41,236 nucleotides of DNA, taken from assembly GCA_027451585.1 (NCBI GenBank), contig DAIDIZ010000073.1, forward strand, positions 1 to 41,236. Direction: 5' to 3'. The position numbers and the translations under genes were made by a program. Source of the stretch: Chlamydiota bacterium (lineage in GTDB: Bacteria; Chlamydiota; Chlamydiia; Chlamydiales; SM23-39). Of the stretch, positions 32,117 through 40,101 are shown one piece after another. Below the pieces are notes generated by a model. The model did no database searches. It was not told the DNA's origin and worked only from the letters and a program-made list of their open reading frames with translations. Numbering within the stretch: position 1 is the stretch's first letter; each line of letters begins with the position of its first letter.

Positions 32117-33348
32117 TGCTTCTTTATCTTCTTTATTATCTAGGACATGTTCTTCATTTGAAAATCCCTTCAGCTTTTTCTTATTTTTCAACTCGGATGA
32201 TTTTCGCTGCAATTACGGGCCTTTTATTCACAATTTTTTTAGGTCCTTATTTCATCAAAAAACTCTACGAATGGAAAGTCGGTCAGACGATCCGGACACT
32301 GGAAGAGGTCCCTCTTCTCGCTGAGTTGCATGGGAAAAAGAAAGATACTCCTACAATGGGAGGCATTTTGATTCTCTCTGCAATGCTCTTTTCTCTTTTG
32401 CTTTGGATGGATTTGAGCAGTGTCTTCACCTGGATCTTAGCTTTGGCAACAATAGTATTAGGCATTTTGGGGGGTGTCGATGATTACCTCAAGCTCCGTT
32501 ACAAAAATAGCAAAGGGGTAAGTTTTCGAGTCAAAATGGGGTGTCAAATTGCCTTTTCGGCGCTTCTTGCTCTCTATTTACTTTTCCCTAGCGTGACAAA
32601 CCTTGTGATGGGAGGGGCTGAAGAAAGCCATTTCCCTGTTGTAAAACAGCAAATGGTTGTCTCTGAATCGCTGAAAAAACCGATCATTGAGATCGAAACT
32701 CTTAGCCTCGAGGAGTACATGGAGCGGATCTATCTTCCGTTCTTCAAAGATCCTGTTTTGATTCTTGATGGCGCTTTGAAAATCATCGCTTTTCTTTGGA
32801 TTATTTTGGTCATTACAGGGTCTTCGAATGCTGTCAATTTGACTGACGGACTCGATGGTTTGGCTGCGGGGTGCTTAGTGATGGTTTCGCTTGTGTTAGC
32901 TCTTTTTGCTTTTGTGTCGAACCATATCGATATGGCCCGCTATCTCAACATTTTGTACATTGAAGGCGGCGGCGAGATCGGGGTTTATTTGATGGGGCTT
33001 GCTGGAGCGTGTCTCGGATTTCTTTGGTATAATGGGTATCCGGCCCAGATTTTTATGGGAGATACAGGCTCTTTGGCTTTAGGTGGAGTTTTAGGGGTCT
33101 CGGCTGTCTTATTGAAAAGAGAAGTGTTGCTCGCTCTTGCTGGTGCGATTTTTGTCGTGGAGGCATTATCAGTGATCATTCAGGTTTTGAGCTATCGCTA
33201 CCGGAACAAAAAGAGAGTTTTTCTCTGTGCGCCGCTCCACCACCACTTTGAGTACAAGGGGTGGCCAGAGACGAAGGTGGTGATTCGATTTTGGATCGTC
33301 AGCCTTCTCTTTGCGATCATTGCCATTGCATCGTTGAAATTCCAATGA
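32116..33348 (+). CDS. mraY: Phospho-N-acetylmuramoyl-pentapeptide transferase MraY
   Basis: MraY makes lipid I at the inner membrane by moving phospho-MurNAc-pentapeptide onto undecaprenyl phosphate. The protein has 410 residues and about ten helices. The key segments are 'HGKKKDTPTMGGILIL', 'GGVDDYLKLRYKNSKG', 'SSNAVNLTDGLDGLAAGC' near residue 237 and 'APLHHHFEYKGWPETKVVIR'. Between the fifth and sixth helices there is an extra ~45-residue hydrophilic stretch (roughly 167-212) not found in shorter MraY proteins of ~360 residues. The stop overlaps murD by four bases (ATGA). Confidence 0.96.
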   Translation: MLLYLLYYLGHVLHLKIPSAFSYFSTRMIFAAITGLLFTIFLGPYFIKKLYEWKVGQTIRTLEEVPLLAELHGKKKDTPTMGGILILSAMLFSLLLWMDLSSVFTWILALATIVLGILGGVDDYLKLRYKNSKGVSFRVKMGCQIAFSALLALYLLFPSVTNLVMGGAEESHFPVVKQQMVVSESLKKPIIEIETLSLEEYMERIYLPFFKDPVLILDGALKIIAFLWIILVITGSSNAVNLTDGLDGLAAGCLVMVSLVLALFAFVSNHIDMARYLNILYIEGGGEIGVYLMGLAGACLGFLWYNGYPAQIFMGDTGSLALGGVLGVSAVLLKREVLLALAGAIFVVEALSVIIQVLSYRYRNKKRVFLCAPLHHHFEYKGWPETKVVIRFWIVSLLFAIIAIASLKFQ

Positions 33349-34511
33349 AGCTTGTACTTGGATTAGGGATTAGTGGAAGGGCTGCTGCTTCTTTTTTACT
33401 TGATAGAAAGGAAGTGGTGGTTGGGGTTGATCGAAAAAAAGAGGCTCTTTTATCTCCATTGATTCCGCAAGGACTTTTGGTTCAGTCAGAGGAAGAGGCG
33501 AATTTGGAGGAGATCTCCCAGCTCGTTTTATCGCCTGGGATTCCTCAGACCCACCCTCTTGTACAAGAGGCCCTTTCCCGCGGCATTGAAGTGATTGGGG
33601 AGATTGAACTTGCCTTTCGCTCTCTTTCGAATCGGGCGATTGGTATTACCGGAAGCAATGGAAAAACGACCACCACCCTATTGATTGCTCATGTCTTGAA
33701 TTTTGCCGGAATTAAAGCGCGCCCTTTGGGTAATTTAGGGGATCCTCTTTCTCTTTATGCAATCAATCCCGATCCTCAGGAGGTTCTTGTTGTTGAATTG
33801 AGTTCTTTCCAATTAGAATCCCTTGATTCTTGTTGTCTTGATTTTGGTTTGGTTCTCAACATCACAGAAAATCACCTTGATCGGTACGCCTCTATGGAAG
33901 AATACGCAATGGCGAAACGGCGCATTCAAAGACGAATCAAGACAGGGAAGCTCGTCATCTCCGAGCAAGTCTTCCATCGGTACCAATGGGAGGGGTGTGA
34001 GGTGTTTCAAGGGCAAAATCACGAGGGAGCTTTGGCTATTTGTCGGAAATTCGGGGTCTCGGATTCTCTTTTTCACGAAGCGCTCAAAACATTTCGGAAA
34101 CCTGCCCACCGCATTGAGTGGGTGAAAGAAGAGAAGGGGATCCAGTACTTTAATGATAGCAAATCATCGAATATTGAATCGGTGATCTATGCTGTTAATT
34201 CTTTTAAAGGCCCTCTTATATTGATTGTCGGAGGGAAAGATAAAGGGTCTTCCTATCGGCCCTGGATTGAGGCGTTCCGAGGAAAGGTCAAGCATTTGAT
34301 TGCTTATGGAGCTGCGGGAGAAAAAATCGAGAAGGAAATCGGTTCTTTCTTTCCCTTTCAGAGAATTGATCGATTTGGTTCTGCAGTTGAGAGGGCGAAA
34401 GAGTTAGCTGTGGCGGGAGATACGGTTCTTCTTTCGCCAGGTTGTTCGAGTTATGACCAGTTTTCGAACTTCGAAGAGAGAGGGAATGTATTTAAGCAAT
34501 TGCTTGTTTAA
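33345..34511 (+). CDS. murD: UDP-N-acetylmuramoylalanine--D-glutamate ligase MurD
   Basis: MurD adds D-Glu to UDP-MurNAc-L-Ala. The protein has 388 residues from ATG 33345, within the ATGA overlap with mraY; the longer frame reads back inside mraY and is rejected. The N-domain opens 'KLVLGLGISGRAAASFLL', the P-loop is 'GITGSNGKTTTTLL' (G103-T109), and 'ELSSFQLESL', 'NITENHLDRYASMEEY' and 'FNDSKSSNIESVIYAV' are family motifs. It is somewhat shorter than the usual ~440 residues, mainly through short loops. The next gene begins 297 bases on, after a composite palindromic repeat. Confidence 0.95.
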   Translation: MKLVLGLGISGRAAASFLLDRKEVVVGVDRKKEALLSPLIPQGLLVQSEEEANLEEISQLVLSPGIPQTHPLVQEALSRGIEVIGEIELAFRSLSNRAIGITGSNGKTTTTLLIAHVLNFAGIKARPLGNLGDPLSLYAINPDPQEVLVVELSSFQLESLDSCCLDFGLVLNITENHLDRYASMEEYAMAKRRIQRRIKTGKLVISEQVFHRYQWEGCEVFQGQNHEGALAICRKFGVSDSLFHEALKTFRKPAHRIEWVKEEKGIQYFNDSKSSNIESVIYAVNSFKGPLILIVGGKDKGSSYRPWIEAFRGKVKHLIAYGAAGEKIEKEIGSFFPFQRIDRFGSAVERAKELAVAGDTVLLSPGCSSYDQFSNFEERGNVFKQLLV

Positions 34512-34533
34512 ATAAATGGGGATTTGCTATAAC

Positions 34534-34791
34534 CTCGACTTTGTACATTTTTTGAACGAGCAACTCCGAAAAAGTCGTTTTATTATTTTTTTGCTCGCTA
34601 TACCGGAAATGTTCAAAAGTCGGCTTTTTGGCAAAGTCAAAGCGCCGAAAATCGCTTGAACAAGGTGGGGGTTGTATTTCCTCAATACTACCCCCACCTT
34701 GTTCAAGCGATTTATCGGCAGCTTTCACGCTGGCCAAAAAGCCGATTTTTGAATCATTTCCGGTATATACCGGAAATGTTCAAAAGTCGAG
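34534..34791. repeat. Family A palindrome with a family E palindrome nested in its centre
   Basis: The left arm CTCGACTTTGTACATTTTTT continues GAACGAGCAACTCCG. The right arm is TATACCGGAAATGTTCAAAA then GTCGAG. Between them lies the E element at 34599-34767. Removing E leaves an A element of about 90 bp, similar to the copy at 26492. The element separates murD from nlpD. Confidence 0.8.
34599..34767. repeat. Family E palindrome, full copy upstream of nlpD
   Basis: The ends are TATACCGGAAATG and CATTTCCGGTATA. The inner arms TCGCTTGAACAAGGTGGGGG and CCCCCACCTTGTTCAAGCGA pair perfectly over 20 bases around a loop containing TTGTATTTCCTCAATACTA. It is homologous over most of its length to the copy inside murG. 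The frame downstream is open into the nlpD-like gene, so the element could add an N-terminal extension if an earlier start were used. Confidence 0.88.
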
Positions 34792-34808
34792 ATAGCGTCG
34801 TGCAAAGT

Positions 34809-35528
34809 ATGGATCGAAAAAAGACAATTCTTGTTGCTGTCATGATCAATGCGAGTTTGCTTGTGGTCCTTTTTGTGACAGCTTTGGTCTCGCAGGACGA
34901 TGTTGTCTCTGAGCAAATCGTAGGGAACACCGTTTCTCAACCTCTTTTTTCGAGTAGTGCCGATTTAGCGCTACAGCAGCCGAGTTCGTCATCACCTTCT
35001 GTGCCTACGAAGGTGATGTTTCAGCCTCCCGTCCAAGAAACGCCTAAATTTTCCGAACCTACTTCTATTCACAAAACAGAAGTTCCTGTTGTTCATAAAT
35101 TACCCCCTTTAAATGAGGGAGCGGTGGCGAGTTCCCCACCTCTCTTATCCTCATCCCCAAAGGGAAATCCCTCTTTTTCCGAATTCGTTGTGAAGAAGGG
35201 GGATAGTTTAGATAAGATTGCAAAGGCCAATCAAACAACCGTTGAAGAGATTGTTAAGCTAAACGGCCTTCCCGGGAGCTTTTTGAAAGTGGGACAGGTA
35301 TTGAAGCTACCCCAACCTCAAAAAGGAGCTTTGGCAGTATCTCAGAAACCGTCGAATGAGGTCGCTTTAGCTGGCGAAGCAAATTACTACGTTGTGAAAG
35401 TGGGAGATAATCCGTGGGGGATTGCGATGAAGAACCACCTGAAAGTCGAAGAGCTTTTGAAATTGAATAATCTCAATGAGGAGAGAGCTCGCAAGCTCAA
35501 GCCGGGTGATCGCTTAAGGATCCGCTAA
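34809..35528 (+). CDS. nlpD: LysM-domain membrane-anchored protein (NlpD position)
   Basis: The protein has 239 residues from ATG 34809. One N-terminal transmembrane helix ('ILVAVMINASLLVVLFVTAL') is followed by a Ser/Pro-rich linker to ~120 and two LysM domains, 'FVVKKGDSLDKIAKANQT' near 125-170 and 'YYVVKVGDNPWGIAMKNH' near 193-237. LysM binds peptidoglycan glycan chains. No M23 peptidase domain is present, so it is not a full NlpD; the symbol reflects the gene position between murD and ftsW in Chlamydia. The frame is open 51 codons further upstream through a palindromic repeat, but the helix-first start is typical. It lies two bases before ftsW. Confidence 0.85.
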   Translation: MDRKKTILVAVMINASLLVVLFVTALVSQDDVVSEQIVGNTVSQPLFSSSADLALQQPSSSSPSVPTKVMFQPPVQETPKFSEPTSIHKTEVPVVHKLPPLNEGAVASSPPLLSSSPKGNPSFSEFVVKKGDSLDKIAKANQTTVEEIVKLNGLPGSFLKVGQVLKLPQPQKGALAVSQKPSNEVALAGEANYYVVKVGDNPWGIAMKNHLKVEELLKLNNLNEERARKLKPGDRLRIR

Positions 35529-35530
35529 CT

Positions 35531-36673
35531 ATGACGATTCCCTCTAGCCGGCTGAAAAAGGGGGGCGATCGTTCTCTTCCCTCCTCTCGATTGCAGATCT
35601 GTTTGATCAGTGCGGTAGCTCTTCTCTTTTCTTTCGGCCTTCTCATGGTCTTTAACACGACTTCCGCTGAAATTCTTGATCGTTGTGTAGACGGCCGCAC
35701 TCATATTCCTTTACTCAAGCAATTGCTCTATGGGGCATTTGGGATTCTCGCAGGCGCGATCGCGTATTCGGTGGGTTATGAGTCGCTTTTAAAAAAGAGC
35801 GGGGTTTTTTTCGTTGTGATTTCAATTATTCTCGCTTTGATTTTTGTCCCTGGTGTTGGCCATTTGATCAATGGAAGTCGCAGATGGCTATCGGTTTTTG
35901 GGTTTTCTTTCCAACCTTCTGAATGTGTGAAGATCATTCTGCCTTTGACCTACATCTCTTGGTATCTCCAAAGACAGGGCTCTTTTATTGCGCTCAAAGA
36001 TTTTTTAAAAATAGTGGTTCTTTTGATGATCCCAATTGGTCTTATTCTATCGGAGCCCGATCACGGAACGACGGCTATTTTATTTTCTCTTCTCATTGTT
36101 TTGTTTTTCTTGACCCGGATTCGATTTCTCTATTGGGCAATTCCTTTATTGGCATTGGCAACTGTTGGAGCCATTGGCGCCTATCGACTTCCCTATGTAC
36201 AAAGTCGCATTCAGGTCTATCTTCATCCCGAGCTGGATTTAAAAGGAAAAGGGCATCAACCTCATCAGGCAAAAATTGCAGCAGGTTCTGGTCAACTTTT
36301 GGGGCGCGGGCTCGGAGAGAGTTTGCAAAAGCTCAATTATTTACCCGAAGCGAGAAGCGATTATATTGCGGCCATTTTTGCTGAAGAGTTTGGTTTTATC
36401 GGCATTTTAGGTCTTGTGAGCGTCTATCTTATGTTCACTTTTTCGGGAGTCGCTATCGCTTTGCATGCTCAAACCTTAAGTGGTTTTTTGCTTGCCTCAA
36501 TTTTGACTTTTCTGATCTCGCTGCAAGCTTTTTTAAATCTAGGCGTTGTATCGGGGCTGTTGCCGAGTAAGGGAATGACTCTTCCTTTTTTCTCGCAAGG
36601 GGGAAGTTCTCTGGTGGTGAATATGGTGGCTTTTTTCATTTTGCTTGATATTGCACGATCCGCGAAGAGGTAA
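35531..36673 (+). CDS. ftsW: Septal peptidoglycan polymerase FtsW (SEDS family)
   Basis: FtsW polymerises lipid II at the division site. The protein has 380 residues with about ten helices. Family segments are 'GSRRWLSVFGFSFQPSEC', 'ILSEPDHGTTAILFSLL', 'KIAAGSGQLLGRGLGESLQK', 'DYIAAIFAEEFGFIGILG' and 'GMTLPFFSQGGSSLVVNM', in the normal order. It sits two bases after nlpD and three bases before murG, in the same order as in Chlamydia. Confidence 0.96.
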   Translation: MTIPSSRLKKGGDRSLPSSRLQICLISAVALLFSFGLLMVFNTTSAEILDRCVDGRTHIPLLKQLLYGAFGILAGAIAYSVGYESLLKKSGVFFVVISIILALIFVPGVGHLINGSRRWLSVFGFSFQPSECVKIILPLTYISWYLQRQGSFIALKDFLKIVVLLMIPIGLILSEPDHGTTAILFSLLIVLFFLTRIRFLYWAIPLLALATVGAIGAYRLPYVQSRIQVYLHPELDLKGKGHQPHQAKIAAGSGQLLGRGLGESLQKLNYLPEARSDYIAAIFAEEFGFIGILGLVSVYLMFTFSGVAIALHAQTLSGFLLASILTFLISLQAFLNLGVVSGLLPSKGMTLPFFSQGGSSLVVNMVAFFILLDIARSAKR

Positions 36674-36676
36674 GTC

Positions 36677-39190
36677 ATGAAAAAAAAGATTCTGATTGCG
36701 GCGGGAGGAAGCGGGGGGCATCTTTTCCCTGCCCAAGCGGTAGCGCAAGAATTGGAAAGCGATGCGGAGATTTTATTTGGGGGTCACGGTTTAGAAGGCC
36801 CGTTTTTCCATAAAAAGTTCCCCTTTGAATCAATTCAGGCAAGTCCTTTTTCATTGAAAAGGCCACTTCGATTTGTTCTCGGGACTCTCCGTGGTTTTTT
36901 TCAAAGTCTGCTTCTATTGCGACGTTTTGCACCTGATGTAGTTGTCGGTTTTGGAAGCTACCACACTTTCCCTCTTCTTTTAGCAGCGCTTGTTTTAAGA
37001 AAAAAAATCCTCCTTTTTGAAGCGAACGCGATTTTAGGAAAGGTCAATCGATTCTTTGCCCCTTTTGCAGAAAAAGTTGCAGTCCAGTTCCCTCTTGGAC
37101 TGAAGAATCAGGAGATCGTTTCTTTGCTCCCTTGGGGGAAAAAAAAGCAAAGGGCTTCTCGAGAAGAAGCATACGCTTATTTCGGTTTAGAGCCGGGGCG
37201 AAAGACGATTCTCGTTTTTGGGGGCTCTCAAGGGGCTCTATTTTTGAACGAAGCCATTCCTCAAGCTCTTGAATCGCTGTCTCGCGATGATTTGCAGGTG
37301 ATTCATTGCACAGGAAAGGGGAGGGTCGTACATACCGGAAATGATGCACAAGTCGGCTTTTTGGCCAGCGTGAAAGCTGTCGATAAATTGCTTGAACAAG
37401 GTGAAGGTTGTATTTCCTCAATCCTACCCTCGTCCAGTTCAAACAATTTATCCAGCTTTGACTTAGACAAAAAGCCGACTTTTGCATCCTTTCCGGTATA
37501 CAAAAAAATCCCCGCTGTGATCAAAGAATTTGAGACGAGAATGGATCTTGCTTATTTGATTGCAGATCTTGTCATTTGTCGAAGCGGAGCCTCGACCATT
37601 GGAGAAATCATCCGCTACCAGAAAAAAGCTCTTTTAATCCCATTTCCCTTTTCTGCGGACGATCACCAAGTCGAAAACGGCCGATTTTTTACAGAAAATT
37701 CGGTGGGCTCTTTATTGCTCTTGCAAGGGTTTGCAACGCAAGAGGTATTGCGGGAGTCTATTTTACATCTCCTTGACAATCAATATGTTGCAATTAATTT
37801 CAAGTCTTTAGAGAGAAAGCCATTCTCGCGGATGATTAGAGAGAGTGTGGGGCTACCGAACAAGTACCATTTGATTGGCGTTGGGGGGATTGGAATGAGC
37901 GCGTTGGCGCGGATTCTTTTGCAAAGAGGCGCCTTTGTTCAGGGGAGCGATAAAACAGAAACAGAATTGACAGCGGCGCTTGTGGGGGAAGGGGTGCGCC
38001 TCAATGAAAAAGAGATGAGGGGAAGTCAAGTTGTTTATAGCTCAGGGATTGGAGAGAGCCATCTTGAGCGTCTTTTTGCGAAGGAACACCAGATTCCTCT
38101 TTTTCATCGCTCCGAGCTTCTCGATCAATTGATTGGGAAACAATTGCCGCTGCTGATTGCAGGCACTCATGGGAAAACGACGACGACAGCCCTTCTTTCC
38201 ACAGTGTTGCTTGAGGCGAAGTTGGACCCCTCTTTTGCGGTGGGAGGGATTGTGCAAGCTTTACAAACGAATGGGTATTCTGGATCAGGAAGATATTTTG
38301 TAGCCGAAGCAGATGAAAGTGATGGCTCATTCTTAAGAACGCCGGCTTTTGGGGCCATTGTCACAAATTGTGAAGAAGAGCACATGGATTACTGGAAAAC
38401 GAAGGATCTTCTTCTGGGCGGTTTTCGCCAATTCTTTGCTCAGGCAAAATCGGAAGATCACCTTTTTTGGTGCAAAGAGGATGAGAACCTTGTTTCTTTA
38501 GCGCCCCGCGGTTTTTCCTATGGTTTTCAGTCCTCTAGCGATCTTTTGATCTCATCTTGGGAACAAGATAAAGAGGGAGTGCTATTTTCCTTTTCTTTTC
38601 AAGGCAGGTCGTTCGAAGCGATTCGATTGCCTCTCTTTGGGCGGCACAATGTGCTGAATGGATCTGCTGTCTTTGGTCTGGCCCTCACATTGGAACTTCC
38701 GGAAGAAGCCATCCGAAGAGCCTTTCTTTCGTTTCGAGGAGTCAAGCGGCGCACAGAGAAAAAAGGGGAGCGAGATGGAGTTGTCTATTTTGATGATTAC
38801 GGTCACCATCCAACCGAAATCCAGGTGACCCTTGCTGCGATCCGGAAGAAAGGGGAGGGGAAGCGACTGGTGGTCGTTTTTCAACCCCATCGATTTTCTC
38901 GTACACGCGATCTTTGGAATTCTTTTGTCGGGAGCTTTGCAGAGGCAGATCTGCTTGTGATGACCGATATCTATGGGGCTTCTGAAGTGCCGATTGAAGG
39001 AGTTTCTGCTGAAAAATTAGCCAAAGAGATACAGGTGAAGACAGGGAGGCAGGTAATATTTTCAAAAAGAGAATTGCTTGAGGAAACTCTTGCCTTGATT
39101 TTGCAGCCTGGTGATTTGTGTCTTACTCTAGGAGCAGGGGATGTGACTTATGTAGCGGAGCGGATGCTCGAAAGAGGGAGGAGGCAGTGA
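36677..39190 (+). CDS. murG: MurG-MurC fusion protein with an in-frame palindromic insert
   Basis: One open frame of 837 residues covers two enzymes. Residues 1 to ~394 are MurG (makes lipid II from lipid I): 'AAGGSGGHLFPAQAVA', 'VVVGFGSYHTFPLLLAA', 'LFEANAILGKVNR', 'GGSQGALFLNEAIP' and 'VICRSGASTIGEIIRYQK'. Residues ~396-837 are MurC (adds L-Ala to UDP-MurNAc): 'YHLIGVGGIGMSALARIL', P-loop 'AGTHGKTTTTALL' near 495, 'AEADESDGSFL' and 'DDYGHHPTEIQVTLAAI'. No stop separates them; a GTG near residue 390 (SVGLPNKY) could serve as an internal MurC start. Residues ~219-275 come from a family E palindrome placed between the MurG segments 'VIHCTGKGR' and 'IPAVIKEFETRMDLAYLIAD', where other MurG proteins have a loop of about 18 residues. 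In Chlamydiaceae MurC is fused to Ddl instead; no Ddl follows here. Confidence 0.93.
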   Translation: MKKKILIAAGGSGGHLFPAQAVAQELESDAEILFGGHGLEGPFFHKKFPFESIQASPFSLKRPLRFVLGTLRGFFQSLLLLRRFAPDVVVGFGSYHTFPLLLAALVLRKKILLFEANAILGKVNRFFAPFAEKVAVQFPLGLKNQEIVSLLPWGKKKQRASREEAYAYFGLEPGRKTILVFGGSQGALFLNEAIPQALESLSRDDLQVIHCTGKGRVVHTGNDAQVGFLASVKAVDKLLEQGEGCISSILPSSSSNNLSSFDLDKKPTFASFPVYKKIPAVIKEFETRMDLAYLIADLVICRSGASTIGEIIRYQKKALLIPFPFSADDHQVENGRFFTENSVGSLLLLQGFATQEVLRESILHLLDNQYVAINFKSLERKPFSRMIRESVGLPNKYHLIGVGGIGMSALARILLQRGAFVQGSDKTETELTAALVGEGVRLNEKEMRGSQVVYSSGIGESHLERLFAKEHQIPLFHRSELLDQLIGKQLPLLIAGTHGKTTTTALLSTVLLEAKLDPSFAVGGIVQALQTNGYSGSGRYFVAEADESDGSFLRTPAFGAIVTNCEEEHMDYWKTKDLLLGGFRQFFAQAKSEDHLFWCKEDENLVSLAPRGFSYGFQSSSDLLISSWEQDKEGVLFSFSFQGRSFEAIRLPLFGRHNVLNGSAVFGLALTLELPEEAIRRAFLSFRGVKRRTEKKGERDGVVYFDDYGHHPTEIQVTLAAIRKKGEGKRLVVVFQPHRFSRTRDLWNSFVGSFAEADLLVMTDIYGASEVPIEGVSAEKLAKEIQVKTGRQVIFSKRELLEETLALILQPGDLCLTLGAGDVTYVAERMLERGRRQ
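37331..37500. repeat. Family E palindrome inserted in frame within murG
   Basis: CATACCGGAAATGATGCACA at the left faces TTTTGCATCCTTTCCGGTAT at the right, with GTCGGCTTTTTGGCC against CAAAAAGCCGAC and a central TTGTATTTCCTCAATCCTA. The left arm matches the reverse complement of the right arm of the copy at 34599 almost base for base over ~75 bases. Both strands are open: plus gives VGFLASVKAVDKLLEQ and KKPTFASFPVY, minus gives VGFLSKSKLDKLFEL and KKPTCASFPV. Confidence 0.9.
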
Positions 39191-40101
39191 GCTCAGTCCA
39201 ATGGTCGATGAGAAAGTCTCTTTTTTGGCTAATAGGAAGCTCCCTTTTTACGCTCCTGTCTTCCCTTGGCCTCTATTTTTTTTGGAATAAAGAAAGAAAG
39301 GAGAGGCTGACAGATCCAGCCTACCGGATTTCTGCGATCATTCAAACAGGTCCAGAGAAAGAAGCTCTAAAGACAGCTTATCTTGCGGAGCTGCTCTCCC
39401 TTTCGATCGATCGTCCTATCTCTCTTTATGCCTTTGATATTGCAAATGGGAGAGAAAAACTCCTTTCATCCCCTCTCATTGCGGAAGCTGAAATCAAACG
39501 AATGCCACCGCATATTCTCTATATTGATTACGCCGTGAGGAAGCCAGTGGCAAGACTTGGCGATTATGAGAATGTGGCTATCGATCAGGAGGGGTATCTT
39601 TTCCCCCTTTATCCTTTTTTTGCGCCTAAAGAGCTTCCTGAGATTTATTTGGGGCTCCCTTCATTTGGTGAAGAGGCCGATGCCCAAGGAAGACGAGGCG
39701 GTTTGTGGCAAACCCCTTTATCTAATCCCTATTTATCGCTTGCTTTTGACATACTCCATTTCTTAGAAGGGTCTTCTTGGCGCGAAGGATTAAGAATCAA
39801 AAAGATCGATGTATCCAACGCGTTTGCTCCCACACTTGGAGTAAGAGAGATTGTTCTTGAGACCGAAGAGGATCTTTTGGTGCCGCAGGGGAATGGATCG
39901 ATTTGTTGTACGTTTCCTAAGCTACTTCGCCTTTCTCCTAGCCAATATGTGCAGCAGATGAATCACTTTCTCTCCTTGCGTAAAACGATGATTGAGGATT
40001 ACCGAAAACAGCTCGCAGGCGCCACTTTGCCAGCCTCAGGGCGATTTGCTTCCCGCATTGTCGACCTCCGAATCCCCCACCTCGCTTTCGTGGAGAATTA
40101 A
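39187..40101 (+). CDS. ftsQ: FtsQ-like division protein (POTRA-type)
   Basis: The protein has 304 residues from GTG 39187, which overlaps the murC stop and has GGGAGGAGG just upstream; ATG 39208 is a shorter alternative. One transmembrane helix near the start ('FWLIGSSLFTLLSSLGLYFF') precedes a POTRA-like region. Residues ~85-150 show the FtsQ pattern: 'SPLIAEAEIKRMPPHILYID', then 'VRKPVARLGDYENVAIDQEG' and 'LFPLYPFF'. FtsQ links cytoplasmic and periplasmic parts of the divisome. The overall identity to FtsQ of other phyla is low, so the call rests on architecture, the conserved pattern and the position after murC in the division/cell-wall cluster. Confidence 0.75.
   Translation: MSSVQWSMRKSLFWLIGSSLFTLLSSLGLYFFWNKERKERLTDPAYRISAIIQTGPEKEALKTAYLAELLSLSIDRPISLYAFDIANGREKLLSSPLIAEAEIKRMPPHILYIDYAVRKPVARLGDYENVAIDQEGYLFPLYPFFAPKELPEIYLGLPSFGEEADAQGRRGGLWQTPLSNPYLSLAFDILHFLEGSSWREGLRIKKIDVSNAFAPTLGVREIVLETEEDLLVPQGNGSICCTFPKLLRLSPSQYVQQMNHFLSLRKTMIEDYRKQLAGATLPASGRFASRIVDLRIPHLAFVEN

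Noticed and set aside
34656-34808. 51-codon N-terminal extension of the nlpD-like protein
   Set aside because: It is encoded by the palindromic element, begins with TTG without a ribosome-binding site, and would precede a normal membrane anchor. It is kept only as a possibility in the feature notes.
37044-37487. Long minus-strand frame opposite murG (147 codons)
   Set aside because: It is a shadow of murG plus the palindromic element; its similarity to the frame at 34.7 kb comes from the shared repeat, not from a gene.
30694-37500. CRISPR array formed by the repeated palindromes
   Set aside because: Copies are kilobases apart, of unequal length, and not separated by uniform spacers; no cas genes are present.
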